Below are positions 43,510 to 54,195 of a DNA stretch of 64,000 nucleotides, one piece after another. Positions within the stretch are counted from its first letter, which is position 1. Each line of letters begins with the position of its first letter. A program made the position numbers and the translations under genes. The notes beneath the pieces were generated by a model. The model was not told the origin of the DNA. It worked only from the letters and a program-made list of their open reading frames with translations, and did no database searches. Source of the DNA: Agaricus subrufescens. Lineage: Eukaryota > Basidiomycota > Agaricomycetes > Agaricales > Agaricaceae. Where the stretch lies: positions 1 through 64,000 of the forward strand of contig CM057061.1 in the NCBI GenBank assembly GCA_029945375.1, in the 5' to 3' direction.

Positions 43510-45157
43510 TTATACTAATAGTGTCAGACAGGTCCTCGTCATGAGATAGAGTGGTTGACCTTTCAAAGTTCTGGGGCTTCGCCACAAAGTCAAGTCCGGT
43601 CTAGAGAGAGATACTATCTCCAATTGCAGTCCCTCTATTTCTTTTTCAAGTTCCCAATGTTTTTTACCGCACTCATCATTTGTCCAGGTGGAGGCGGCGT
43701 CAACTTTGTCGAAATGATCACGAAGGCTTTCATAAAGCGATTGAGAATGTTGACTACTAGAGTTGAGGAGTTTTCTAAAACTGTTGACGGATATTTCCAT
43801 CTTCGAAAATTTGGACTTCACAGTGGCAACATCAATGTTGAGCTGATCATGGCCAGACTCAAGCCCACGCATTTTGTCAAATAATGCGGTGCATTGCTTA
43901 TTGATTGTCGCAATAGCTTCATCGCACTTCTTCGTCAAATCCTCAAAATGTTGGATATGCTGGGCAACAAGGCATTGTAGGCTATAAATGTCTTGTGCCT
44001 GCTTATCCTATATTGAACGTTGAGTATACGGAGGAACTAGATTACAATAATACGTACGAGGTCTTGTTTACGATGTCTGAGAAGGAAACCCAAATGCTTT
44101 TGCTTGGAAAAGGTGTTATCCTTCAGTTCACCAAGTTCCGTTTCTACTTGAGTGATATTGCGTGAGAGTGAAATAAGATCCTGCCTTTGTTGCCTCTCGA
44201 GATTGTCTATACGGGAAAACACCACGGATACATCGCTTTCCGTGACCTACTATGGTTGTGAAACGGTGTACAGTCACTAGAACAAATCTTACCTCTCCGT
44301 CAATATCTTGCACCCTGACCTGATCTCCGGAACTTTCAAAGGAAGCGCTAGTATGGTAACCTGGTCTTCTGTGTTCAAGGACACCTCGGAGTTCAGCAAA
44401 TTCATGCGTGAGTACTGATTCCAGAGTATTAGAACCAAGTTGCGAGTGAGAAGACTCCAATGCTTCAATCCGCTTTCTGAACGGACTAAGGGCTTCATCA
44501 ACGATCTAGAAATTTCAGGGAGCGCAGTGGGTAGTTGTTAACAAGCTCACCTTTCGGAGAATGTCAGTCGGGTTAACAGATTGTGCTTGCATTACGTCGG
44601 AATCCACACATTGGATGCCTTACTTGTATGTTCAAAATTAACGTTGACCAAATTATATGATACTCACCGGAAGCCTGCTCTTCACCTAACAGACCACAAT
44701 CGTATGAGAGATACCAACGGCATCGATCTTTTCCATATGTCTTCGACCAGCGTGGCATGGAGTATGGTGTCTGGTGAAAGGCGTCAATCGCAATAGCATG
44801 GATCCACATATATAGCAACGCACAATGTTGTTATTTCGTTTCACCAAGACGTCATCATTGTCCTCATTCTCATCACTCTGATCATCGGAGCTCGTGAGAG
44901 GATCAAGACTCGAAAAGCTCGGGTGTGGAGAGGTCATAAGTAGACCTGGTTCTGCCCCTTCACTAGTCACTTCGAAAGATTCTCCAGATGACAGAATACG
45001 CCAACTATAACTAAAGATATCCTAGCTCAAGTCAGATCCACGTCAGCATATCGTGGAGAGTGTACACGTACTTTACCTCCAGGAGAAGGTGAAGGATGTG
45101 GCAAAACAGTCGCTTTGTCTGAGTTTCACGGCGATTTGATGTATGCCAGCTTGCCAT
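43510..45157 (-). CDS. Intact 7-exon coiled-coil protein, 449 aa
   Basis: Exons, antisense: 45157-45077, 45021-44824, 44770-44668, 44618-44551, 44505-44293, 44246-44058, 44007-43510. They total 1350 nt with every junction in phase and introns of 46-55 bp. The start is MASWHTSNRRETQTK; an acidic stretch (SSDDQSDENEDNDDVLVKRN) follows, then a WSKTYGKDRCRWYLSYDCG block, then long helices with heptads (IVDEALSPFRKRIEALESSH; FSRIDNLERQQRQDLISLSR; KKHWELEKEIEGLQLEIVSL). No family is recognised. It is open and spliceable, so probably still expressed. Possible roles include transposon assembly or a structural protein. Confidence 0.7.
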
Positions 45158-45399
45158 CGCGCACAAAAGGAACTTCGAAAACGGAAGCCATCGTGAAGGC
45201 CCAAAGACGAAGAAATGGTAATGGAAGGGTCAAGGTACATTCAACAAGACCATGTGACACATGTTTGCAAGCAGGGCGAGAGTTCAATTTGAAATTTGGA
45301 ATAGGCATAGCATTTGAACTTTAAAAATTTCCAGATCATGCATAGGAGATCGTGAATGCATTGGGAGCAACGAAGAAGCGAAAAGCTAGTCCTGAGACG

Positions 45400-45600
45400 C
45401 ATGATAGCCGACTCTAGCAAAAAAAAAAAAAGAAGCAAAGGGCCAGTGTGTTCAATACCAAAAAAAAAAAAGAACAAACAACGGGATAAACAAACAAAAA
45501 AGAGTCCTTAACCGGCGTCCAATCAGATTGAAATCAGAAATGGGATGGGTCCACCTAGGCAGCTGATAGAATGCTTCATGCTCCCCTTAAAACGTCTTAA
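45400..45600. other. A-rich spacer
   Basis: Two runs of about 12 A at 45420 and 45460 inside A-rich sequence between the divergent genes at 43510-45157 and 45652. No retroposon body precedes them. Confidence 0.5.
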
Positions 45601-45651
45601 CCTAATGTGAGTAGATTCATTTTATTTTGCGTATCACCTTGATTTGAAAGA

Positions 45652-46274
45652 ATGCATAATCCAGCAGAAAAACCGGACATTGTACTCGAAATAGAAATCG
45701 TAAGACTGATATGCGATTTGAAAGGGCATGTAGAACATCATCTTGTCATATATAAGGCAGTGCGACCCGGTACCAGGGTAGTCAGTCACTCGTTAATGCC
45801 GAATTATTTTCTACGAGAAACCGAGTTCCCTGGGTTACAAGTTAAGTCGTTTTTTTCATGCGTTAATTAGGTACACTAACCTGGGCTTAGGAATCCAAGG
45901 ATTATCATTACCATGTTGGCTTTCTCTTTTCCGCCAAGGAGAAGGCGGTGATTGGTGTTGAAATCCATTGCCGTTCACACTTCGGGAGGTGTTGCCCATC
46001 ATTGGGAGGTATCCTCGCATCTGAAGGCCGCAACCTCAAGGTTCACAGCATACCTGCTAGAGTCCGGTTCCCTGCTATGGATGATAAATTTATTCTTGCT
46101 TTTCGGCTCTCTAACCACCTCACTGTCAACGAAAGCATTCCTGGCAATAAGTATTGGAGGGGGGATGTTCTGGTGATGCGACGAGCTATGTATGTGAACC
46201 GGGCTCATGATATCGTGAATATACGCTCTGGAATAGCAGAAAGAGCTGTAGTCGTTCATCTAGTATCAAGGTAA
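45652..46274 (+). CDS. Hypothetical gene, probably multi-exon
   Basis: A first segment from ATG 45652 (MHNPAEKPDIVLEIEI) is followed by a GTAAGA donor. Later segments read RPGTRVVSHSLMPNYFLRET (to about 45840) and, in another frame, LKVHSIPARVRFPAMDDKFI, NKYWRGDVLVMRRAM and RSGIAERAVVVHLVSR (46020-46265). I do not recognise the family. The joins are not certain and no stop codon within the protein-like segments was needed. It lies divergent from the coiled-coil gene, so the 45158-45651 spacer may hold both promoters. Confidence 0.45.
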
Positions 46275-46399
46275 GAGATTCTGCTTAACAGGGCATAGTC
46301 GATGACTCACAGTAAATCAGCTTTGCGACGACCGGTTGTCTTCCTTGTCCAGAGTTCATAGTGGAATATTTCCACTGTTACAATCAGACATAGGTCCTG

Positions 46400-46615
46400 C
46401 CTTCAAGCTTTATCCGCTCAACAATGCTTTTATCAACAAAACACATTCCTTTATCCACACAGCACACTCTTTAATATTTACCATGTTTTCGGTTGGTCAC
46501 TCTCCTTGATCGATCCTCCTTCAAGCTCTATTCACCCAACAACCCACAAAAACTTCGTTTGTCCGTTAAATACACTCCTTTGTCCACACGCCACCCCTCC
46601 TTCATATCTTAGCTA
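46400..46615. repeat. Tandem repeat, two units of about 110 bp
   Basis: CCTTCAAGCTTTATCCGCTC...CCTTTATCCACACAGCACAC (46400-46470) recurs as CCTTCAAGCTCTATTCACCC...CCTTTGTCCACACGCCACCC (46518-46595). It occupies the spacer between two gene 3' ends and looks non-coding. Confidence 0.6.
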
Positions 46616-46696
46616 CCGTGCCTTTGCACCTATTGATTATTTAGTATTCATACGATATCTGTTACTGCTTCACACGACTTACTGATATCCAAATAA

Positions 46697-47707
46697 TCAG
46701 TGAACTCCAACATAATAAACACAGGTTGAGGATGATCCCCAGTTACTAAGGACCTCTAAAACGATAGTTTGTGTCATAGCACCAGTTGGTGGGGTAAGAG
46801 GAAAGTATTGGCGTGTGGGTAAAAGTGTAGGGTTGAATGTACCGTTATATAAGGCAAAGAAACGATCCGTCATGTGCATGTTAGGAGGGAGAGATGTCGT
46901 ATGAAGGAAGTATGTAATAGGTCGCGAGGGCTCCTTCAACAACATAGTAGATGGAAACAGTGCCCAGAGAACAACAGCCCGAGGAGCCTTGCCAATGGAA
47001 GTGGCAAGAGCTGAATCAGGGTGGGGGTAGTCGAGGCTGAAGGCAGATATAGAAGTATTCAGTGAAAGTGAGAGGCCCAGACGACCTTGAGAACCACTGA
47101 ACTCCCAACAGTCTCCAGGACCCAACCTTTCATTGAGAACCGATGCGGGGGAACTCTTGGCCATGGAATTCGGAGACCGCATCAAGCTTTTTCGAATAGT
47201 TGATTTCCATCCTGGGTTTTTGCGGGGGGTGGTGAAGGGGGAGAGAACCTGGGCCCCATAGGCGGCACTGGCATGATTCATTGACGGAGTGATCACATTA
47301 TCCTGTTTGAGCGGAACATTATACTCCAAGGTAGAGAGTCGACTTTCGATCATGGGAATGCGGTATGCCAGCTCATTTGATTGCGAAGCGGGGCAAAGGT
47401 GACCCAAACCGGAGCAGAAGGGAGGCACTGGAGAAGTTGGCCTATGGAACGAATAGAGGCTGCAGGCAGATACCACGAGGTCGCGTACTAAGACGAACAG
47501 GGTAAGATAGATCGTCAACGAGACAAGTCTGCCGCTGAGAAGCTGTTAACTGGAATCAGCCATGACCTTAGAAAAAGAATTCGGATTTCGTACACGAAGG
47601 TTGCTCGGAGAGTCGGACTGAGGATTTTCATCACGTATGTTGGTTCTGGGAATGAAAGTACTCCTTGAGAGAGGCTCCTCACGGTTGAGATTACGGCGAC
47701 GAAACAT
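46697..47707 (-). pseudogene. SUN-domain (Sad1/UNC84-like) protein gene with one in-frame stop
   Basis: From the ATG at 47707 (MFRRRNLNREEPLSRSTF) one frame runs to TGA next to 46697, broken only by TAA at 47546-47548 (codon 54). A hydrophobic segment (LTIYLTLFVLVRDLVVSACS) follows, then a short SUN domain: NHASAAYGAQVLSPFTT, PGDCWEFSGSQGRLGLSLSL, APRAVVLWALFP, and the C-terminus VLEVLSNWGS..TCVYYVGVH. SUN proteins span the inner nuclear membrane and bind KASH partners. About 335 residues, so short. An upstream exon to 47901 is possible but does not join in phase. Why a transposon would carry it is unknown. Confidence 0.75.
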
Positions 47708-47934
47708 GACTGTGAAATTTGCTTAAAGTGAGTCACTGGATATATATATATGTTAGTACAAATAAACACTGCTGACCTGCGGACAATACATTCCATTCCT
47801 GTCGGTCCTGACCCTGACAAAAACATGATAGTGATCACCGGGACCACCATAGTAGGGAATCGTAACGAGGACCTAAGGTCTATCGTGCTCTGAAGACTCA
47901 TGTCTCTCGGAACGTAGTTGGTGGTGGAAGTCGC

Positions 47935-48175
47935 AAATAGAGCAGGAATTCTCAGGTCGGTGCCGATGCGTGGGTCCTCGGTTGCTTTAAGATCATGTCG
48001 GCACTGACGCGTGGGCCCTCGGTTGCTCTGAGTTAATGTCGCGGTGGCGTGTAGACTCTAGGGATAGGGAAACCCAGGACCTGAGGACATCTGTCTCTCG
48101 GTAGGGCTACAAGTTGACACGAGGACTCGAGGTCTGTCGTGACACACCGAGGACTCATGTCTCTCGGACGTCAAT
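47935..48175. promoter_or_regulatory. Repeat-rich spacer between divergent SUN and WD40 genes
   Basis: Two imperfect 41-bp units (TCGGTGCCGATGCGTGGGTC... and TCGGCACTGACGCGTGGGCC...) lie in tandem at 47956-48038. GACTCATGTCTCTCGG or GACATCTGTCTCTCGG words occur at about 47892, 48083 and 48145. The same word occurs in both arms of the element (38667 and inverted at 60750). A shared protein-binding site is plausible but unproven. Confidence 0.5.
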
Positions 48176-48540
48176 CGGCCGCCGGCGTGTACTCTTGGCA
48201 TCGATTCAGGGACTTAACGTTGATGTTCAACCAGTGTTCAACGCTCAAGCACTTGACAGCACGTGAGCCTTATCATCCCACGATTCTCCTCTTGACATAT
48301 ACAGATGCGTACGTTGATATTCGAAGCTTATGTATATATGTATTATAAGCCAACAGACATGTCGTCGTTGGTAGCCGCTGCGTCCCACCGTCCATCAGAT
48401 TTACAATCGATGGTATAAATGGAGACATTTGCCCATTTTTCCGAGTTCCGAAACGTCTTTCCCCGAAAGGTACAGGTGCTCTTATTAAGTACGTGCCTCA
48501 GACGAGCCCACTTTGGAAAACTTCGACCGCGACTTTCGAC

Positions 48541-49955
48541 ATGCTCGAGTACAAACTCGCAAAGCGTCTCGGCTCCATCGACAACATTTGCTGTGTTCGT
48601 TGCATTGCATTCTCCCCTGACGGTAACTTTCTAGCAGCTGGGATAGATCACGAGGTCGTTGTATGGGCAACTACGTCGTGGACGATTGAATTTGTGCAGC
48701 AGTCTCCCTCTCCAGTCCTATCTTTGGCTTGGGAGGGCTTGTATCAGCTATATTTTGGCTCAGAGAATGGCTTATTGACAACGGTGGTGATTTCCGAAAA
48801 GGTGGGTGGCTATTTGAGTGGACGTATAGAAGAAATCTCAGTCTGGCTAAGGAATTTGTAACGACTTGCTTCCGCGCTTCACAAAAACCCATAGAATACA
48901 TTTCAATTCAGGATGAAAGAGGGTACATGGCTCTCGGTGGCAGCGACGAGGTATCCATTTGGAAGTTGAATGCTTCGCAAGCTTGGAGGGCGCAAGGCGA
49001 GTAACCCGATTTTCTCGTGCTTCAGTTGTTCATTATACTATATTTGGTTTTTTAGATTATTCCCAACGATTATGGCATTTTTACTCCCTTCTGGAGAGCC
49101 CGAAGCATGAAGCTGATCGCGCCACAGTACAAATCACCAGTCTAGCGTGGCGCAACTCTCGTCTTTGCCTTGTTGTGTCCTATTCGGTCCAAGGAATAAT
49201 GTGAGCACTTACATGCGTTCTGAGCAGAACTATGTGCGCTAAGTACTCGGTAGCGAATGGAAGATAACGCCAGAATTCTGCCGCGACGGCCATCGCCTAT
49301 CGACTCCGGTGTAGAGCTATCTCGCTTGTCTTTTGGCCCCATAAGATACTAATCTCATTACTCAGTTCCCAAGGACAATTATCGATTGATGGAGATTATT
49401 TTGCTGTCAGATCAGAGAAGGGGGTTCGAATATATTCGATCAACAACGGAAGGAACACAGGCTGTCTCGAAAGCGAGTTTGCAATTCCAGAAAGCTTGCC
49501 CGTGATGTGGCTCCATGGTGATAGTTTTGTTTTATGTGCACTACATGGTCGTGCGGCACTGTGGCATGTCGACGAGCGATGTCATACAATGATAGAGGTC
49601 GAGTACGGCAAATTCAAGAATACTTCAATCACGCACCTCGCGGTATGCATGGCTATCTCTCTCGCTATTTTTTATTCTGGCTGACAGGATCAAGTACCGG
49701 AAACGGGAGATTGATAACCGGACCCTACGCTTGATTGCCATGGTCTCAGAATCTCGTTCAATCGGTATTTGGATGGCTGAAGGTACATTTATTTTGAATT
49801 CGCATATATACCGCGAGGCTGATAATATATCTGATGTTCCAGGTCCGGCTCATGAGCCTACCATCTCTGTGTTCCCATATCTTTTGGTTTTGATCCTAAG
49901 CGCACTGACCTTAGGTCTGAGTGTCGTCTATTACAAATTAGATTTATTGAATTAA
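48541..49955 (+). CDS. WD40-repeat-like protein with C-terminal membrane anchor
   Basis: From ATG 48541 (MLEYKLAKRLGSIDNICCVR), FSPDGNFLAAGIDHEVVVWA is a clear WD-type blade. Further blades: PIEYISIQDERGYMALGGSD..VSIWKLN (48890-48975), LSIDGDYFAVRSEKGVRIYS (about 49385) and FVLCALHGRAALWHVDERC (about 49525). The last exon encodes ESRSIGIWMAEG and ends in a hydrophobic anchor (VFPYLLVLILSALTLGLSVV) before TAA at 49953-49955. The frame changes near 48790 (apparent 1-bp shift) and introns are likely near 49000, 49200-49380 and 49690. It may be degenerate. WD40 proteins are scaffolds; the partner is unknown. Confidence 0.6.
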
Positions 49956-50261
49956 GTCCTCATGTGACCTTCCCGTACTTTATTTGATCTTATTTATATT
50001 TACACTGCACGTCCATTTCTGGCTGCTCAAATTATAATCAGCATTTCTTACATTCTACCAACATCCGAGAGCTCCTTATTCTTCCTGCAAACCCAATCAA
50101 CTCTCAAAAGTGAACGCAAACCTCTACTCCAATTGCTCAAAGAAGACTTCAGTCTCTTTGTTAACCAGAAGCAGACACCCTGTCCCTTCTTATAAGTGAT
50201 CAACAGACACCTGTCCTTGATCTTCTTGCTGGCTGCCCGATGGTTTCGAGTGTTACACGTC
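49956..50261. other. Spacer with upstream region of the 692-aa gene
   Basis: No convincing gene. An antisense 71-aa ORF (50263-50048) has no recognisable features. The TATTTGATCTTATTTATATTTACACTGC stretch around 49980-50008 may serve as a promoter or 3' end signal. Confidence 0.35.
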
Positions 50262-52463
50262 ATGGGCGCCCCAAAAACTCGGCCGGAAGCACAATTTTTA
50301 AGCCGTATACGCGACCCGGTGATTGTACGTGTGAGCGCACATCTTATGAACTATTCAAGCTGACTAGACAGCCAAACTGCATGCCACGGATGCGAAACTG
50401 ATTGGCGAGCTGGATAGTACTTATATCTCAGCAATAGGGCAACTTCCGTCTTCCTCCATAGAACGCCTCGTTATCACTACCCCTAACGCTGACTTTCTTC
50501 CTCTTGTCGACCTTGGAACTCAAGTCATCGCTATGTGTGAGGATGGTCGCTGGGGCGCTAGTGATTGGGGCCAATGGCCTCAGTGGTTTTTCGAGTCGAA
50601 TGACCATTTACCCTACATTCTTCGGAAACCAGATCCTGGTTCGCTCGCAGGACACCCGATGAACATCCTATGGTGGACCTTTACCAATCAAGACTTTGTT
50701 CCCGAGGAGGGCCGCGATGATGGAAGTACGGGCCGCCTGGCACCAGATAACGCTCAAAAGTTATACGATATCCGCGAAAAGCTTATGCAAGAAGTCCATG
50801 GGTGTGCGTGCCCCACAGGGGAGGATTTTCAACGATTGCAAGCTATGGCCGCCCAAATGCGTTTCACCACAAGTGCCTTGCGCTTTACACCACATAAATA
50901 TCTCGACGTCGTAATCCTCGTTGCCGCAGCTCAGAGGTATTGCCTGGAAACCCGCGCAATGCTCGACAAGATTCAGAAATGGGATGTCTTCAAGTCTTCG
51001 GTCCAGGAAGAATTCCCACTTGTCGATAGAACTATCCTTGGTACCGTGACTGATAGAACAACAGTGGCCTTCGAGATGCAAGAAAGAGGTGTTCCAGTTT
51101 GGCTTGTCCGCCCCCCTCAATTGATACCCGCTGACATCAACATTATCGAGCAACCTGACGTCAAAAAACCAAATAGGCATATTGTCACAACGCGATGGCC
51201 TGGTGGTCCAATTTTCTATCAGGGGCCTCTGACTCACAAGATGTACAATGCTATCCAACGATGGGAGCCAGGTCAAGTCAATCTCACGATTGTCGGGACG
51301 GCCCAAACGCTTGATAGTCCGCCGCGTTCACCTGGGCCAACGCGCTCCACCAACCCACGCTCTAAATTCAGCGTAAAACACGGTGGCAAGCCCTGTGAGT
51401 ACTTGCATGACAGGCTTTATGATGTTCTCAACATCCCCACGTAGACGTGAGACCGCAAGGTGACAAAAGTTTAGCCGCGACAAGAACAACAGTCAATGAG
51501 AAGCACTTTAGGCCTCTCATATCCCCATTCTCCCCTTCCACCATCACTCCCTGGTCAAGCGCGCTCCTTCGTGTTGAGGTGAACACACTTCGACTAGTCG
51601 ATCACCCTCGGGCCGCCCTCTTCAAGGGCTTTGCGTTCCCCGACAGCTTCATATTCCTAGGTGATGACAACGACAAAACAGTGGGCTTCGTCATCGCCTG
51701 GTTGATTATCCGGGCATCTTGGATGGCCACTCTCAGTGAAGTTGAACCACGAGAGTCACCTCTACCTAATCCTCAACAATGGCGTGCCCTCCTTCGTGAA
51801 ATTTCCCTAGATTTAGAACTCGTACAACGTGATACCCGGAACAAAGCCCCTCAGGAATTGCCGCCTGGCCACAAACTCGCTCGCTCAACCCGCCGCAACA
51901 TCAAATCAAAAACCGCCGCTGACAAGATTTTCAACATCAATATCCCAGGAATACAGGCCTTACATTTCGTCAAATGGAACCGTCATACAATCTGGACGCG
52001 GGACCGCATTGATCTTACACCGCTTGATTGCCGATTAGTAATATGGGATATTCAAGAGCATAATTTTCGTTTGGAGCTGTTCATGCTCGACAAGTGCTTA
52101 TTGAGCGATCTATGGGCCATCCCAGAAGGCACTTCTATCCGCGCAAGCAAACTTCATGCCATTTTCCCCCAAGAATCAGTTCTCTTAATGGATCTTCCAG
52201 AGAATACCGCCAATCTTGCCTCGCCCCATTGGGAGGATCGTCGCGTTTTTGTGGAGGCCTTTCGCTCTGTCCTCTTGGATTGGCCTGGTGCCACCCACAG
52301 AAAATTGGCATTGGAATTCAAGAAGACTGTGGACGATAAGACGTTTTGGCACCATGATAACATGTTGGAGGTCGAGGGTATAGCATTTCACTTCTATTGT
52401 CAGACTTTTTTCGATCATTTTGGCCGCGCACCATGTGTACCTCATACTTTCCCCACATCTTGA
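50262..52463 (+). CDS. Companion protein of the giant transposon, 692 aa, intact, three exons
   Basis: Exons 50262-50324, 50368-51394 and 51475-52463 total 2079 nt with all joins in phase. Introns are 43 bp (GTACGT...CTGACTAG) and 80 bp (GTGAGT...TTTAG), and the second removes a stop at 51442. Start MGAPKTRPEAQFLSR. Conserved-looking blocks: FLPLVDLGTQVIAMCEDGRW, GVPVWLVRPPQLIPADINII, KFVKW-type NRHTIWTRDRIDL, and the C-terminal HFYCQTFFDHFGRAPCVPH. I recall similar proteins beside Tnp2-type genes in mushroom genomes, but know no tested function. It could be the accessory DNA-binding partner (as TNPA is for plant En/Spm); that is inference. Confidence 0.78.
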
Positions 52464-52621
52464 TGCTACTGTACTCAGACTACACTACTATAATTCACTA
52501 ATCGGGTGAATATTATATCGTATGTCAAAAATTTTTACTAGGGTCGTTCCAAGTTCCAAGTGGGGTAAGGGCTTTGAGACTATATATTTATTAGCCGACA
52601 GTTTGCCCGTTTTCTTTCCCA

Positions 52622-53418
52622 ATGGACCAGATGGCCAACCTCACCCACTCTCTTCCTTGGGTGCATGACGTTGCACAGGTCAACCCTTCAGAGTCGCTCA
52701 TTATGTCCGAAGAAGACTTTCAAGAAGAGCAGACCCTGGACAATCCTGCTTCTGATGGGAGTGAAACTGACTCGTCATCTTCAGACATTTCAAGTGATGA
52801 GTGCCCTTGGTCAATGCTATGCGACCTTGCGAGGCTAAAAGAGGTAAGAAACTTAACCCAATGTAATGTCCAACCAGGATGCTAACTAGGCTTATTCATA
52901 CTCAGTTGGACTTAGCATCCAAGAATTCCCTCGATTGGGCCATGAATGCTACACATGAATTGTGGAGGACCATTGATGATATGCAGGCAGGCTTTTTCTC
53001 CATCTGATTTTCCCGGGAAATCATATAATCTACTGGACTAGGACGCTCGCCATTCACAAATTGAGCTTCTCCAATCTAGTGTAAACAAGATACTCGAGGT
53101 ACAGGAAGAACAGCCGAAGTCTTATTTCATATCAGACTTTTTGGCCGACATCCAGGAGTCCAAGAAGGTGTGTGTTTACATTGAATCAACACCAACAGCT
53201 ACACATTGAAATACTCCTAGCTCGATTCAACATTTGAAGACCTTTTTGGTGACGCCGTAAGCATGATTTGTCGATTAATGGATTTCATCGCGCGGACGCA
53301 AGTGAGTGCTATCTTCGAGTAAAGGTTCCATGTAACTAAGCCTCACCTGCATCAGACTATTCGCAATCCACGACAGAAACTAATTGAGAAGTTAAAAGAC
53401 TCCGTGCTTTTCGACTAA
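52622..53418 (+). CDS. Intact five-exon small protein, 190 aa, with a GC-AG intron
   Basis: Exons 52622-52843, 52906-52986, 53042-53167, 53221-53301 and 53356-53418 give 191 codons including TAA. Intron 2 (52987-53041) begins GC and ends CTAG; the other three are GT-AG. The protein has an acidic Ser-rich head (SDGSETDSSSSDISSDECPW), then helices (LDLASKNSLDWAMNATHELW; ARHSQIELLQSSVNKILEVQ; LDSTFEDLFGDAVSMICRLM) and a basic tail. No family recognised. It lies between the companion gene and the transposase, all three on the same strand. Confidence 0.68.
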
Positions 53419-54195
53419 ATTAGAAACGTCAAGTGGTAAAGATCGCTTAATATAAATATATAACGGGTCAAATAGTGAACGCTATACTATATACATACTC
53501 CGCGTGATTTTCGTGACTTGTCATGTTTTCGTAAGGCAACATCTTGACTCTAACCTCTCACCTTCGAGACAATCCTAGTCTCCCTATCCCACCCTGTCTA
53601 GAATGTGGCCAACGTTGATCTTCTCGACGGTCGTATTGCACAGCAGACTTTCAGTCCCATGTGCTATTGAGATAGACTTTTGTCATCCTCACTTCTGAGT
53701 AGAGAGACCTATGGTCTTCTACTAGCTCCTCAGTATAGGCGTGGCATTCGACTCAGGGCCGCAGGCGTGGTGTTTGACTCAGGACTGCAGGGTGAACTTT
53801 GAGCTTTGCGATATGGAGCTGAGACTCCTGTCTGCTTCTGGCCTTTCCCCTGATGTCACCCCATTGTTCAATGGTGCTCTCGTTACATATATATGCATGG
53901 AGTTATTTCAGTTTGTCACCGCTAGCCGTATGTATATAGCACTCGTTTTATTTCCCTCGCTTTTTTGCCGATCCACTGATCAATATGTTAAGATTTCCAC
54001 CCTGGTAGACATTTCTAGGGTGAAAAATGCAGAACGCAAAATAATTTTCCGGACATTGCGATGATCAGCCCTTAGCATGGACAAGATTTTGTTCTTTCAA
54101 CTCGGGTAAGAAATATTCAGTCTAACCTGTTGCAGTGTACTGACTCCGGAATTTATAAAGCTGTTTCCCCCATTTTTGTACGCCATCGTTGTCCA
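53419..54195. other. Spacer upstream of the transposase
   Basis: Contains a short tandem repeat (GCATTCGACTCAGGGCCGCA... / GTGTTTGACTCAGGACTGCA..., about 53745-53795). A 107-aa ORF at 53741-54064 looks like chance. TCTAACCTGTTGCAG before 54136 resembles a splice acceptor, so a non-coding first exon is possible. Confidence 0.45.

Noticed and set aside
45420..45475. Two A12 runs as retroposon tails
   Set aside because: No retroposon body, AATAAA or target duplication accompanies them.
53741..54064. 107-aa ORF before the transposase
   Set aside because: It covers a short tandem repeat and probable leader sequence, with no protein-like pattern.
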